A stretch of 64,000 bases of DNA from NCBI GenBank assembly GCA_030674185.1, contig JAPXFY010000015.1:23256986-23320985 (forward strand), in the 5' to 3' direction. Every line of letters starts with the position of its first letter. Within the stretch, counting starts at the first letter, position 1. The notes beneath the pieces were generated by a model that was not told where the DNA came from, did not search any database, and saw nothing but the letters and a program-made list of their open reading frames with translations. Source of the stretch: Monoplex corrugatus (taxonomy: Eukaryota > Mollusca > Gastropoda > Littorinimorpha > Ranellidae). Shown piece by piece: positions 12,006-25,500 of the stretch. Made by a program: the position numbers and the translations under genes.

Positions 12006-12139
12006 TTCAACTGGATGACGTTCCTGTCGGGTGTCTATAAACCTGTGAACGTGACTTTGACGGAAGACACAGAGGTTCTCGTGTCAGGTGTACAAAACCT
12101 TAAGGACATACTGGCCGTTTACAATAAAACAGACAAGAG
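12006..12139 (+). CDS. M13-like gene, exon 2
   Basis: Acceptor atttcag, donor AG|gtattt, starting in phase 0 and ending in phase 2 (44 codons plus AG). It begins FNWMTFLSGVYKPVNVTL, the family's W-x-x-(F/Y)-(L/F) segment followed by the VxVxxxxYLxxL-type strand and helix (here VLVSGVQNLKDILAVYN). Sequons at NVT and NKT fit an extracellular domain. The split Arg codon (AG|A) is completed by exon 3. Confidence 0.88.
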
Positions 12140-13970
<1,831 letters not shown>

Positions 13971-14064
13971 AACCGTCTGGAACCATTTCTTGATGACCAT
14001 CTTGGTGGGCTATGCCGATTTTCTCTCTGAGGACATTGTCAAGCTTAACGTTATCCTGAATAAG
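13971..14064 (+). CDS. M13-like gene, exon 3
   Basis: Acceptor tctcttacag and strong donor AAG|gtaagt. One base completes the split Arg codon, followed by 31 codons reading TVWNHFLMTILVGYADFLS and onward. This is the family helix usually written R-x-x-x-N-Y-(L/M)-x-W-(R/x)-(L/V). It ends in phase 0. The following intron (about 6.9 kb) carries the antisense LINE at 14505-18440. Confidence 0.88.
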
Positions 14065-14564
14065 GTAAGTTACTGGAGTGTTTTTTGTTTGAAATAGAAC
14101 CGTTTATTGCTTTAGTTTGATAAGTTACAGCAAATGAAACAAAGGGGAGTCACGGATCCCCGTGCAGGGACATGTGGTCGTCAAAACCCTCACCCTATCT
14201 TCACCTATATACCATGTGCAAAAAGCACGCCATGGGTCATATATTTAAATAATTTCCCCATTTCTGCCAGAACACCCCTCTACTGTTCAAATCCGTTACA
14301 TGTGTGGGTTGTTGTTCACACATTGTAAATTGTAGATTTGCGAATCCTGTGTTTGTGAATGAATTCACCAGATCACTAGATACTCTTGGTGTTGCAAAGA
14401 AGTTGGTCAAAAGTCTACAATTTGAGAGAGACACTGTCGATAACCTTCCAGTGCTATAGTTGGGTTTCCTCCACGTTTGGAGGAAAGAGCAAGACCTTTG
14501 AGAACAAGCAGTAGGCCTCCTTCGGTCATGACTGACCATGGACAAAGTACATCCGTTCTAATGT

Positions 14565-15836
14565 CTAGATGGGCTGTCTGCTTGGTCCCAAGCAGCGTCG
14601 CCTGTGACTGTACAGACCAATGCGAGAGAGGCAGTCTCTGTCGCAGCGGTCGCATGTGTATGCTGATGCTGGTCTGTTGGCTGTCATCCCTTTTCTGCGA
14701 ACTCGCTTTTCTGCTGCAGCAGCTGACAGTTTGTCCTCACCAATCCGCAGCTGTTTCTTGAGAGTAGTTCTCCAGCTGTTGCGGTCGTCTGCGAGGTCCT
14801 CCCAGGACTCAGTGTTGATCTCAAGCGCCTTCATGTCACGCTTGCAAACGTCTTTGTATCTCAGCTGTGGGCGGCCAATGTTTCTCTGCCCTGTGGCAAG
14901 CTCACCATAAAGGATGTCTTTTGGGATGCGACCATCTTCCATGCGGCGAACGTGGCCCAACCAGCGCAGCCGACGCTGTCTCAGCATGGTATGCATGGTT
15001 GGGAGGCCAGCGCAGGTTAGGACTTCGGTGTTGGTCACCTTGTCTTGCCAGGAAATGACTAGTATGCGCCGTAGGCTTCTCAGGTGGAAGGTATTGAGCC
15101 TTTTCTCCTGATGAGCATGCGTGGTCCACGCCTCGCTGCCATACAGCAAGGTGCTGAGGACACAGGCGTTGTATACAGCCATCTTTGTCTTTGTGGTCAG
15201 CTTGGGATTTGTCCACACCCTTTGTGTGAGGCGGGCTAGTGTTGTGGCTGCCTTCCCAATCCTCTTGTCGACCTCTGTGTCAAGGGAGAGGTTATCGGTG
15301 ATGGTGGACCCAAGATATGTGAATTGATGGATGGCTTCAAGCTCGTAGTCATCAATGGTGATGGCTGGTGGAGATGGCGTGTCTTGGCCCAGGACGTTTG
15401 TCTTCTTAAGACTGATGGTCAGACCAAAATCTTTGCAGGCCTGGGAGAAGCGGTCCATTAGCGACTGCAAGTCCCGCTGAGTATGGGTCACAACTGCGGC
15501 ATCGTCGGCAAATAGCATGTCTCTGATGAGGGCTTCACGGACCTTTGTCCTTGCTCTGAGGCGGGCGAGGTTGAAGAGCCTGCCATCTGATCTGGTCCGC
15601 AGGTGGATCCCTTCTTGCGCTGTGCTGAACGCATGCCTCAGGAGGAGAGCGAAGAAGATTCCAAAGAGGGTTGGGGCCAGGACGCAGCCTTGTTTCACAC
15701 CGCTGCGTACGTCGAAGGGCTTGGAGAGGTTTCCGTTGAACTGCACCATCCCTTTCATGTTTGAGTGGAAGGACTCAATTAAGCTGTGCAGTTTGGGGGG
15801 GGCAGCCGATTTTTCGGAGAGCCCTGAAAAGGCCAT
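14565..15836 (-). pseudogene. LINE ORF2 part 3: RT catalytic core to C-terminus
   Basis: Contains GVKQGCVLAPTLFGIFF, MLFADDAAVV (catalytic FADD), FTYLGSTITDNLS, YGSEAWTTH, LRWLGHVRRMEDGRIPKD and a C-terminal TCDRCDRDCLSRIGLYSHRR zinc-finger-like motif. The core catalytic Asp pair is intact. Confidence 0.9.
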
Positions 15837-16806
15837 CTCTGCTGACTAGGTCAAAGGCCTTGGTGAGGTCAATGAATGCCACATACAGGGGCATTCGCTG
15901 CTCTCTGCACTTCTCCTGGATTTGGCGAAGGGAGAAGACCATGTCTACCGTGGATCTCTCTGCTCGAAAACCACACTGTGATTCCGGGTAGACGCGTTCA
16001 GCCAGTTTCTGCAGGCGGATTAGGAGGACCCGAGCATAGACTTTGCCAACAATGCTGAGGAGCGAGATACCTCTGTAGTTGTTGCAGTCGCTCTTTTCGC
16101 CCTTGTTTTTGTACAGGGTGACGATCTTGACGTCCCTCATGTCCTGTGGTACAGCTCCCTCATTCCAACACTGACAGAGAACTGCGTGCAAAGGGTGCAG
16201 AAGAGAAGTCTTGCAGTGCTTGATGAGGTCTGGGGGAATTCCGTCGTTGCCAGGTGCCTTCCCTGAAGCCAGGCTATCAATGGCCTTGCTGAGTTCGTCC
16301 GCAGTTGGCTCTGCGTCAAGTTCTTCCATTACCGGCATGCACTTGATGGCATCGAGGGCTAAGGGGGACACCATGTTCTGTGTGGAGTAGAGGTCGGAGT
16401 AGTGTTCCGCCCATCTTTCCATCTGTTGGCTAGGATTGCTGATTACTTCCCCAGTGGAGGATTTGAGGGGGGCGATCTGTGTTGGTCCCAGTGCCTTCTT
16501 GATGCCATCATACATTCCTCGGATGTTGCCTCTTTCAGCAGCACTCTGTATCTCTTCGCTGAGCTCTGTCCAGTACTCGTTTGTGCAGCGCCTGGCGTTA
16601 AGCTGAACCTTACTTCTGGTAGCCCTGAGGATTTGCAGGTTCTTCTCACTGGGTGACCGCTTATACTTGGTGAGTGCGGCACGCTTGGCCTCAACAGTGG
16701 GAGTCATCTCTGATGATTTGGCCTCAACCAGTCGTGGGACTTCGCAGTTTTCTTCCCAAAGGTGGCCATAGCAATGCGGTGCATGGTGTCTCGTAGCGTT
16801 TCCCAT
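15775..16806 (-). pseudogene. LINE ORF2 part 2: RT fingers and first palm motif
   Basis: Contains LASGKAPGNDGIPPDLIKH, CNNYRGISLLSIVGKVYARV, CGFRAERSTVDMVF and VAFIDLTKAFDLVSRDGLF (first catalytic Asp). It ends at RKIGCPP where the extra C shifts frame. Confidence 0.88.
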
Positions 16807-17702
16807 CTCTCAGTGGCAGAGTCTCTGGGCTGCAATGCATCGTATTCTCTTTGAAAGGCCTCTGCGAACTGTTCTACAAGATCTGGCTGAGACATCTTGC
16901 TGACGTCAATGCGAGGGTTCCCTTGTTTCTTTGAGCAGTGGAACTTCTTTAGTTGTAGCCTAATCTTGCAACATACCAGAGAGTGGTCTGTGTCGCAGTC
17001 TGCACTGTGATAAGAGCGAGTGTGGAGAACGTTTTTGATAGCGGCACGTCTTACTAGGATCAAATCCAGTTGGTGCCAATGTTTTGAGCGGGGATGCCTC
17101 CAGGAGACTTTGTGCTGAGGCTTCGTCTTGAAGAAGGAGTTGGCGATGCACAGTTCATGGCAGGCGCAAAACTCAAGCAGTCGCTGTCCATTCTCATTCA
17201 TTTTCCCCACTCCAAAGGAACCGAGGCAGAAGGGCCTTGAGTCATTGTCTGCACCCACTCTGGCGTTGAAGTCGCCCAGGAGAACAAGTTGTTCTGTCCT
17301 GGTGATGTTCCTTATGGTTGATGCAAGATTTTCGTAGAACTCATCCTTGGTGTCTGGAGAGGCGGACAGAGTTGGGGCATAAACGCTGATGAGAGTGACA
17401 TAGCCTTCGGTGGTGTTGAGGCGGAGAGTCAAGAGTCGTTCTGAACCGCCGCTGCCTGGTTCAATCATGTTCAGCAGGCTGTTCCTTACTGCAAAGCCTA
17501 CTCCGTGCTCTCTTGGGGCATCAGAACTCTTTCCTTGCCAGAAGAAGGTGTAGTCCCTTTCCTTTAGTGTTCCTGAGTCAGCCAGCCGTGTTTCCTGCAG
17601 AGTGGCAATGTCCACATTGAGCCTCTTTAGTTCGCTGTTTATGACGGCGGTTTTTCTGGCGTCGCTGATGTCTTGCAGATCTTGGGAGAGCCCAGACATC
17701 AT
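16704..17702 (-). pseudogene. LINE ORF2 part 1: apurinic-type endonuclease
   Basis: 332 codons. Endonuclease landmarks: LNVDIATLQETRL (catalytic Glu), LISVYAPT, LVLLGDFNARVG (Asp/Asn), WHQLDLILV, and TDHSLV (the SDH-type His). The frame runs off at FGKKTAKSHDWL because one base is missing near 16730. Confidence 0.88.
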
Positions 17703-19218
17703 TGTTCGGACATTCCAACAGCCCAGTTTTACTGCTGATCCTTTTCCTGATCCGTTTCTTGAATTTGAATTTTTCTTTTTGTTTGGTGCGGTAATTAACG
17801 ACCTGCTTGTGAGATTTTCTCCTAATCTTCATGCATCCAATGAAGAAGGCAGGTCGTGGCGGGACGGCACCTAACTGGCTGGGGGCTGCCCAGCTTAGGT
17901 GGGCGGTAGCTGTCCAGTAAGACACGAAGGTCTCTCCCATCGTCAAAAGCAACCCCTGGCGTCAGCTCTACGCCAGTTGAGCAATGACTTATCACCGGTA
18001 TCTGTTGCTTCCCGTGTTGTGCCGACACTAGTGTTAGTAGCGAGGCTGGAGTGTCCTCTCCAGGTCGTAGGTGCAGAGTGTTTGTGGATGAATGGACAGA
18101 TGTAAGCCTGGGCAGTGTAATATGGAAGACAGGCTGTTGCCCATGCAACTTGTCCCCCCTCTCCACCTCGCTGACAGATCCAAAGGAACAGCAGGGCTGT
18201 TACGTTTTGGTGCCAACGCGGCCGCAGGAGCTGCCGGAAAGTGACAAAGTTTGCCATCCAACCGCCTTAGGGGCCCCACACCGGATTTACCGTCAGGGTT
18301 TACTCCCTTAGCTAGATGGCCGCGGGTAACTTTCCAGAGCTGGCGCCCTTTGATGGATCTAATTTATTTCCACCAGGGTTTCTAGCCACCCTCCTCACCA
18401 TCCTCCTGAGAGGACTGGTGGGGTTTCTGGTTTAGTCGCCAGCAATTCGACCCTGTGACAGGTAGTACTGGGTTCCAGGTTACCAGTAGCGGATACATCT
18501 ATCCGACCTGACCAAAGTATTACAGCCATATTGTAAGCTGTTGAGGTGTGTGGGTTGATAGTGATGTTTATGCCAGAAGGAATGTGCAGCAAGTCTCTGC
18601 TTTTCTTCCCATAATCTCTTTTGTCCCTGTCCATAAAACTAATTAAACAATAAAGTCTGTTCAATTGGCTTTAATGGAGAAGCTTGGAGGTTCAGTTTTT
18701 CTGTCCCTATACAGGTTGCTGCTGACACCTGTCCTGTTCGTTTAGGTGGGAATGCAGATCTAGAGTTTAGACTGTACATTAAATGTTTCCTGGTGACCGT
18801 TTCAACCCACCTTCCCAGTAATTGCTGTTGTGCTGTTGATGATTTTGTTATACGTGTGATAGGGATTCTGATGTATGAGAATGTTCCGGATCTTGACTCC
18901 ACTCACCCCTTGGTCAGATATATTTTAATGTGTTGGCGTGATTCACCATAGATTCTCCCCTCCCCCAGCTCATTTTCTTGAACATTATCTGTTTGGACAC
19001 CGCTCATCTGTGTTTTTTTTTGTCTAAAAGGATTCTCATCCATGCAATAATTGCGGAAGAACATGTGTCTCAAGGATCCGTTTTGTATCCCACATGAATA
19101 TCCATACCAGACCTAAAAGAACAGTACGCTTACTCATCCACTGGATTGACGAGAGACCCCCCCCCCCCCCACATATATGAATGAATATATATGTATATCA
19201 TATATACACACACAGTTA

Positions 19219-19220
<2 letters not shown>

Positions 19221-19307
<87 letters not shown>

Positions 19308-19319
19308 TGTGTGTGTGTT
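19221..19319. repeat. (GT)n microsatellite
   Basis: About 100 bp of GT with one interruption, preceded by a poly-C run at 19157-19170 and AT-rich sequence. Confidence 0.95.
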
Positions 19320-19439
19320 CATACATAATTAATCTAAAAGCACAAATGTGAACAGACGTTTAAAGAAACAACAACAAACACAGGTAATCAATCTGAAAAG
19401 GTAATGATTGTTGTACTGGATCATATGTATTGTATAACA

Positions 19440-19690
19440 TTGCATTATTTTGTATAACACATGTGGAGCGGTGGTGCTGTGGGCATAGCAACTGCCTAAA
19501 ACTGCAAATAATACCAAGTTTGAAACCTGATTGAAACTGGGTTATTTCTCTCTACCCCTTTATCAGAACTGGAGTGATAGTCTGGGTAACAGCCTTTTAG
19601 TTGATAGGATAAACCAGGATGTTGAGTGCAACATGAGAACCCACTGCAAGGGATGACTTGCCCTTGGCAAACTGATTCTGAAAAAAATTA
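19440..19690 (+). repeat. tRNA-headed SINE-like repeat
   Basis: The head has an A-box-like stretch (gcggtggtgctgtgggcata) and a B-box-like aagtttgaaacctg. The body, with gataaaccaggat, gcaacatgagaacccactgc and cttgcccttggcaaa, matches the 46410-46650 copy in layout. Confidence 0.6.
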
Positions 19691-20059
19691 ACTTAAACGG
19701 GTAATACAGAAGAGATTTTAACAAATGTGTGGCACTGCGCCATGATGACACATTCTCTCCAGCCTGCATTGCATATGGAAAACCCATTGTGACAAGATAC
19801 AATACAACAACATATAATGCAACAAGACCCAATGCAGTGCAAAACAATACGGTACAACATAATTGTTATAATGCAACACAATAGAACAAAATACAGTCCA
19901 GTGCAATGTGTTTCAGCTTGATGCTTTACTACAAATACTTTTACTGGAACCCAGACTATCCGACTGGATGTCCTACGTCATTTTAGTATACTGTGTAGGT
20001 AAGGAGACGCAAGTTCACTCGAGAGTGTGTCTAATACAAAAATAATAGCTTGTTTTTTT

Positions 20060-20240
20060 TATACCGCCTAAAAACAAAACAAAACAAAAAGCAAAACAAC
20101 AAAACGAAAAACAAACCAACAACAACACAACAAAACCCACCTTCACCACCAACCAAAGTCCAACAACAAAACAGACAACAACAACAACAAAACCACCTTC
20201 GCCACCAACCAAAATCAACAACAACAACGACATAAAAGGG
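20060..20240. repeat. CAA/AAAC-rich low-complexity tract
   Basis: Imperfect aaaac and caa units on the plus strand; the opposite strand gives only artefactual hydrophobic frames. Confidence 0.8.
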
Positions 20241-20734
20241 GAAGTCAATGCACCACCCCACAATCAGATTTTGAAGTCGGTACCACTCATTATGGCCACA
20301 GGCTGACCGCTCAACATCCATTTGACATGCAGTATAATGCTACATATGTCCTACATTTTGGCATCAGATTTAAAAACGTTTTTGGCTAGTTTGATTCTTT
20401 GACTTGACGGGTAATATTTCATTGTATAGAGTGTGTGTATGATTATTGCAATTAGCCATATCAGCTTAATCCATTGTTACTGTTTGTTTACCTAAAAGAA
20501 GTTGCAGCAGTAATAGTAGTGATAATGATTAATAGTGATGATAGTAATAATTGTACTTGTACTGGCAACAGCAGTAGCAGTTGTATTTAGAATTGCGTTT
20601 CTTTCTTCGTTCCGACTAATATTTTCTAAGATGTATGCATACATGTTAGTCTAGACTGCAGACATTCTATCGCTGCACAATCAGCATACTCCATCTTTGG
20701 TGGGTGCGCATTTGGGTGTTTCTGTGTTGGCAAA

Positions 20735-20935
20735 AGCCACTGAACATTGATATGGCTTACAGAATCTTCAATGTATTTATTCGATGTCTTGCCACATGCA
20801 TGAAAGGGATTTTGGCACTCACAGGTCTGCACATACATGTTGACCTGGATAACATAAACAAAAATCTCCCATCTTTTACCTACCAGGCAAAATCCAGGTA
20901 GTATGGAACCCAGACTGTCTGACTGAATGTCGAAC
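20735..20935 (-). repeat. tRNA-headed SINE-like repeat (reverse orientation)
   Basis: Shares the core gtctgcacatacatgttgacct ... taccaggc with copies at 36035-36175 and 37375-37525. On the minus strand the tRNA-like head carries a B-box-like ctgggttccatac. Confidence 0.55.
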
Positions 20936-20986
20936 ATCCTAATTATCATTTCCGTTATTACACTTTGATCCATGACTTGTCCACAG

Positions 20987-21115
20987 GCCTTGAAACGAAG
21001 TACAAGTCTTCCACCTCTTTGGGAGGTATGTGTGAACTATCTGCTCGTCAGTATGCCCACTGCTCTCAGTCAGCTCTACGTCAACACGTACTTCCCCACT
21101 GATGTCAAGACAGAG
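20987..21115 (+). CDS. M13-like gene, exon 4 (apparent GC donor)
   Basis: Acceptor ttgtccacag; 43 codons in phase 0. The exon holds LWEVCVNYLL (the W-x2-C motif of the family, with its conserved disulfide Cys) and ALSQLYVNTYF. Direct alignment to the family places the junction after KTE, where the sequence reads GAG|gccagt: a GC donor with weak context, since reading on reaches a stop within five codons. A much stronger donor, GAG|gtatgt, lies inside the exon at 21026. It is also phase 0 and would skip 30 residues including the Cys. The exon is solid; its 3' end needs transcript data. Confidence 0.8.
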
Positions 21116-21357
21116 GCCAGTCTAGATTGATATATCGTGTGAATGAAGAGAGTGACTGATTGATTGATTAAATCATAATTGATTGATCCATACTATTCAT
21201 CCTCCTCATGCCATTCAGTATGACTAAATGCTTAGCACAACATACCACTGACAGGTGAAGCCACAAGTCGAACCCCCAACAGTGCCAAAAGAAAATAAAA
21301 ACCAAGCCAAACAAAAACCAAAAAAAGAAACCACAAAAATTTCCAAAACAAAACAAG

Positions 21358-21470
<113 letters not shown>

Positions 21471-22435
21471 AAAGAAGAAGGAGAAAGAAAGAAAACCACA
21501 ACCAGGACTGGCCCCAACTACCTCTCACCCGGAGCCGAGCAAACTGTACATGTATAAGGCTGGTTGATAAGACAAACAACACAGTCAAGTATCATCCATT
21601 TTACTTTAGGGCGTTGCTTAAAATGAAATTTCCTGGCCAACATCACGATTGTCTTTATTTACAGATCATATTTGACAAGGGATAGTTGGTGAAAGGGAGC
21701 ATGAAGAGTAGCCCCGTCTCAGGGTATCAATCTGAAATGAAACTCCACACTATTATTTTCATGTGACGTCATGACAAGACTGTCCCAGGTTTTATGTCCT
21801 TTTGTGCCTTGATCTCATGGTGATCTCATTTTCAGTTCCCTCTGCCAGTTCATACCCAAGCAAAGTTCACGTTAAGGACTAATTCTCACAAAGATGTACA
21901 TACATGTATCTGTTTCTTGTGTAACCTTGATGCACAAGTCTGTTCCTATGCATACATTTTTGTTAGACACTAATATAGGCAGCCATTTCATCATAATAAC
22001 CACTTCTCTCTCCCACTCCTGTTTGCCTTTTACGTTTCCTTGATTTTCTTCTTTTCGTTTGTATGTTTGTGATTTCTGTTTTTACAAATCATTTTGTTCA
22101 TTTATTTTTTATATTTTGTTTATGCTTATGTTCTGTGTGTAGAGTAGCAAGTACTAGCTGTCAGATAGGTTCAGTGGGACCTAATTCTACTATCCTTAGG
22201 CAATTAAGTATTTTGAAATTTGAACAGTGAAAACTTATGACAACTGTGTCATCTCATAAACTGAATAAGTATTGATCTTTTCAAAAAGAAAGCCTGCCAG
22301 ATAATCATCACTATACTTGGCTGGAGCATAAAAATGGAACAATGCAAGTACAATGACTCATTCTTGAACAAATTTAGATTACACCCATTCTGTTGTTTAT
22401 AACAGTTTATCTGTTACTCAACTCGCTGTTAGGAA

Positions 22436-22700
22436 ACCTGGTCGACATCGACGGAGAGCTTCTGCCTTTCCAGTCTGACTGCAAGGACTTGCACGCTCGA
22501 GAAAAATCGTTATGCGTCTTCATCCAGTTCAGCCAGCTTTGAGTGGGTACCTGACACTGTTCAGAGTTGGGGTAAGTAAAACAATGAAAGAGAAGGGATG
22601 GGCATTGCCCTCATGCAGGCCATGACAAAAATGGGTCTCTGTGTCCTCACTCACCTATGACCTCAAGATAATGGAACAACGTTTACTTTGCAATTTGTTG
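22436..22700 (+). repeat. SINE-like repeat, family with 31838-32110
   Basis: Shares with 31838-32110 the ordered words tctgactg, gtacctgacactgttcagag, gggcattgccctc and tgacctcaagat. It lies just 5' of exon 5. Confidence 0.6.
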
Positions 22701-22797
22701 TTGTTGGTGTTTATATGTTCATTTTGTGTTTGTCTATTTGATACTTTTGTTTAAGAACTCATTGAATTTTTTAGTTATTTGTGCCTTTGATTTGCAG

Positions 22798-22896
22798 GCT
22801 AAGGTAATGATGGACGACATTCAGACGTCTATGAAACATATGATTACACAAGCGAGCTGGATGGATGCTGCAACTAAAACCAAAGCAGTAGAAAAG
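22798..22896 (+). CDS. M13-like gene, exon 5
   Basis: Acceptor tttgcag, donor AAG|gtagat, exactly 33 codons, phase 0 at both ends. It reads through MMDDIQTSMKHMI and SWMDAATKTKAVEK, the very typical M13 segment W-M-D-x-x-T-(K/R)-x-K-A-x-x-K. The next intron (7.1 kb) contains the nested retrotransposons at 23640-28080. Confidence 0.92.
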
Positions 22897-22940
22897 GTAG
22901 ATAATGTTTGTTATCAAAAATGTTCAGATACGTTTAATTA

Positions 22941-23240
22941 AACACACATACACACAGCACATACACACACGCAGGTACACACACACAAACTCTGGCATTT
23001 ACTCAGACACTCATTCACTTGCACACACACACGCACACACACAGACACAAGCACACACACAGGCACGCATACACACACAGTGATACACACAGACAAACAG
23101 AAAGACACAGAAACACACACACATGACACGCAAACACACACACACAGACACACGCACGACTGACAAAAACATACAGAGACACACAGACAGACAGAAAGCC
23201 TAACAGACGCACGCACGGACACTGACGCACACACACTGCC
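22941..23240. repeat. Degenerate CA-rich repeat
   Basis: Imperfect cacaca with acaga/acgca variants for 300 bp immediately downstream of exon 5. The Cys/Val-rich minus frames it produces are artefacts. Confidence 0.9.
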
Positions 23241-23639
23241 CTTCTCCAATCCAATAGCATGCAGTCAAATGCGTATCAGATCTGTTTGTTAATATGCAAT
23301 ATTTGTATTACTTATTGAATTGGACAAACAAGAAAACTGATTTTCATTTTCAGCAAAAACATAGACAAAAAGGTAATACACGCAAAGCGAATGCTATTAC
23401 CAAAACTGAAGCAATATTGGTTAATGTATTCAGAGACTTTGACCTGAGGGATGAGGGTGTACACAGTTTCTCTTGGACAGAAAATACTTTAACCTGGGAC
23501 GGAAACTCTTTAACTGGGGAGACTCTGAGCCAAGACGAAAGCACTCAAAGAAAATCTTTCTACAGGAATTTCTTTTGCACATGACCATGCATTGGCCATA
23601 TATTGGCACAAGGACATCCAGTGTATTAAAGACCAATTT
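23241..23639. other. Unassigned intron sequence with a 96-codon open frame
   Basis: A plus frame at 23294-23584 is hydrophilic and has no motif I recognise. No evidence that it is a gene. Confidence 0.3.
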
Positions 23640-23860
23640 CTGAAACCTGCAAACGCTTCATCCTTGCAGTCAGCCTCAGAAGAGCAGAGGCCATGTTTCA
23701 GCCGACACCATCTATTACGATCCCCAATTGATAAACAACAACGAAATCAAGACTGTTGACAAATTCTGCTGCTTGGGCAATACAATGCAATGCAATAGAT
23801 CTCTCTGTGCAGAAATTATGCTGCACATTCCCAGGGTAAACTTAATCTGGATGGATTGGT
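23640..23860 (+). mobile_element. LINE reverse-transcriptase fragment
   Basis: Reading ILAVSLRRAEAMFQPTPS, then NEIKTVDKFCCLGNTMQC, matches the post-catalytic RT region (S-x-K-T-E-x-M-x-Q-P-x-P ... V-x-x-F-x-Y-L-G-S). Broken by indels. Confidence 0.65.
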
Positions 23861-24430
23861 AGAAATGATCTAAATAGGATGCCAGTAAAACAGGCAGACA
23901 CTGAAGGATCAGATTTTGTGCTGAAATTTCTTCTTATTCTGTTTATCTTTAAAATCTCTGAATTTTTGAAGGAAGTATTTGGGTGGAACAATATTACGAA
24001 AGACAATTTTAGTTGCTGCACCCATCATCTGGCAGCTAATTTAAAAGTTTATTGGAAGAATTTTAGTGATTTTGAAATCCATGTATTGCTTTTCAGTCCC
24101 AAAATCATTCTACTGACCAAGTTTCTGTGCTGAGAAAATATTCGTCTCTGGATAATTTAGTGAGTATTGCGCCAGCGTCATTAATCTCAGTGCCACTGTT
24201 GTCTGGTATGCTTGATTTCAAAGGACTTTCATGGCACTGAAGAAACGATCTGTGATGCTATGTGTGACTATAAGAGTATGGATGTCGAGCAAATTGCCGA
24301 GCCAAAAGTTGTTATCGTCTACAAAATGTAAAGAATGTAATTGTGCACTTGCAAGGGAGACAAGCTCAGCCTGGAAATAGAATCTGTAAACTTCTCATGT
24401 TAGGTGACTTGTGTAATTGCTTTTCTTGAT
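23861..24430. other. Unassigned intron sequence
   Basis: No recognised element; one 84-codon hydrophobic open frame without motifs. Confidence 0.35.
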
Positions 24431-25500
24431 TTATCAATCTCACCTGTCTCCCCTGTAGGTGTCACCGGGTTTGGTGTTGGCTGCTGCACACCAGGACGTT
24501 ACCATCGCCTTCCAGGCCACTCTGTCTTGACTTTTGTGAACAGTTTCTTGAATATTTGGGCCGCTGATGTTGGTTATGTTCTCGATGTATGAAATTGGAG
24601 GTCTACCTTTCATCCTGTTTGCCACTGTTTTTCTTTGAAAAATGGTTGTCGTGAGGTCCGTGTTTTGTTGCATGACACTTGGCCAATGTATTTTAGTCTT
24701 CTCTTGTTGCTATCTGCTAGTAGTTTTCTGGTGGTATCAAGTTCTTCCAGGACATTTTCATTAGTTCTTCTGTCCATTTGATACGCAGTAGTTTGATAAA
24801 ACCATATCTCTGCTGCCTCGATTCTTCTGCAATCAGTTTTTCTCACAGTCCAGGCTTCACAGCCATAAATCATGACTGGCGAGATCAAACATTTTAGAAG
24901 TCTAACTTTCAGGCCATTTGGTATGTCTCTGTCTTTCCAGATGTTGAGTTGGACTGTTTTTGGTTTGCCATTCCAATTCTTATTTTGATGTCTTTGGAGC
25001 AGGTTCCATTAGTTTTAATAAGCCATGATATTTGAAATCTTGAACATTTTCCGAGGAACTTTGTTAATTCAAATATTATAATTGATTCAATATCTTTGCC
25101 TTTTATGGTACCGGTAGCACTTTTGTTTTCTTGGCGTTCAAGTTTAGATCAGCCTTTTTGCTTGTTGCATCTACCATGTATAGAATTCCTTTTATGCTGG
25201 TAATGTTGTCTGCTAACAGTTCAGTATCATTGGCATGGTGCACGTTTGTAAGATTTTCCCCCTCCCATCTTTATGCCCATGCCTTCTATGTCATCATTTC
25301 TCTTGACTTGTTCTGTGTAGATGTTAAAAGAGATACGTTGAGAGGATACAAATTTGTCTGACTCCTCTGTGGATGTTGAAGAATTCACATTTCTGATTGT
25401 TCCATCATACTGTTGCCTTTGGTCTTATATAATGAGGCAATTAGTACAGTAAGGTGATTGGGAAAGCCCATTTTGACCATTGTGTTGAACAGGTGGAGAT
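24430..25500 (-). mobile_element. RTE-like LINE (element B), 3' portion, interrupted by element A
   Basis: Minus-strand reading includes YGCEAWTVRKTDCRRIEAAE, LEELDTTRKLLADSNKRRLK, PPISYIENITNISGPNIQET and KPGDT near its end. The same protein is encoded on the plus strand at 45230-46345. The 5' continuation of this element is at 27851-28080, beyond the inserted element A. Confidence 0.85.

Larger units (their letters stand above)
14505..18440 (-). mobile_element. Near-complete non-LTR retrotransposon (APE endonuclease + RT), two frameshifts
   Basis: Minus-strand element in intron 3, distinctly more GC-rich than its surroundings. In order on its own strand: a 5' leader (about 18440-17703), endonuclease, RT, and a C-terminal domain with a C-x2-C-type finger (TCDRCDRDC) ending at 14565, then a short 3' UTR. 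Two single-base indels break the ORF: one base missing near 16730 and one extra base in the C run (8 instead of 7, element strand) near 15796. Outside these indels the frame stays open for over 1000 codons, so it decayed recently. Edges are judged from composition and coding limits. Clade not assigned. Confidence 0.88.
18441..20986 (+). other. Rest of intron 3: SINE-like and simple repeats
   Basis: Contains a poly-C run (19157-19170), a long GT repeat (19221-19319), a tRNA-headed SINE (19440-19690), CAA-rich sequence (20060-20240) and a second SINE in reverse orientation (20735-20935). No gene. Confidence 0.6.

Noticed and set aside
15121..15991. Plus-strand open frames across 14477-17874
   Set aside because: They are antisense shadows of the minus-strand LINE endonuclease/RT, whose motifs are unambiguous.
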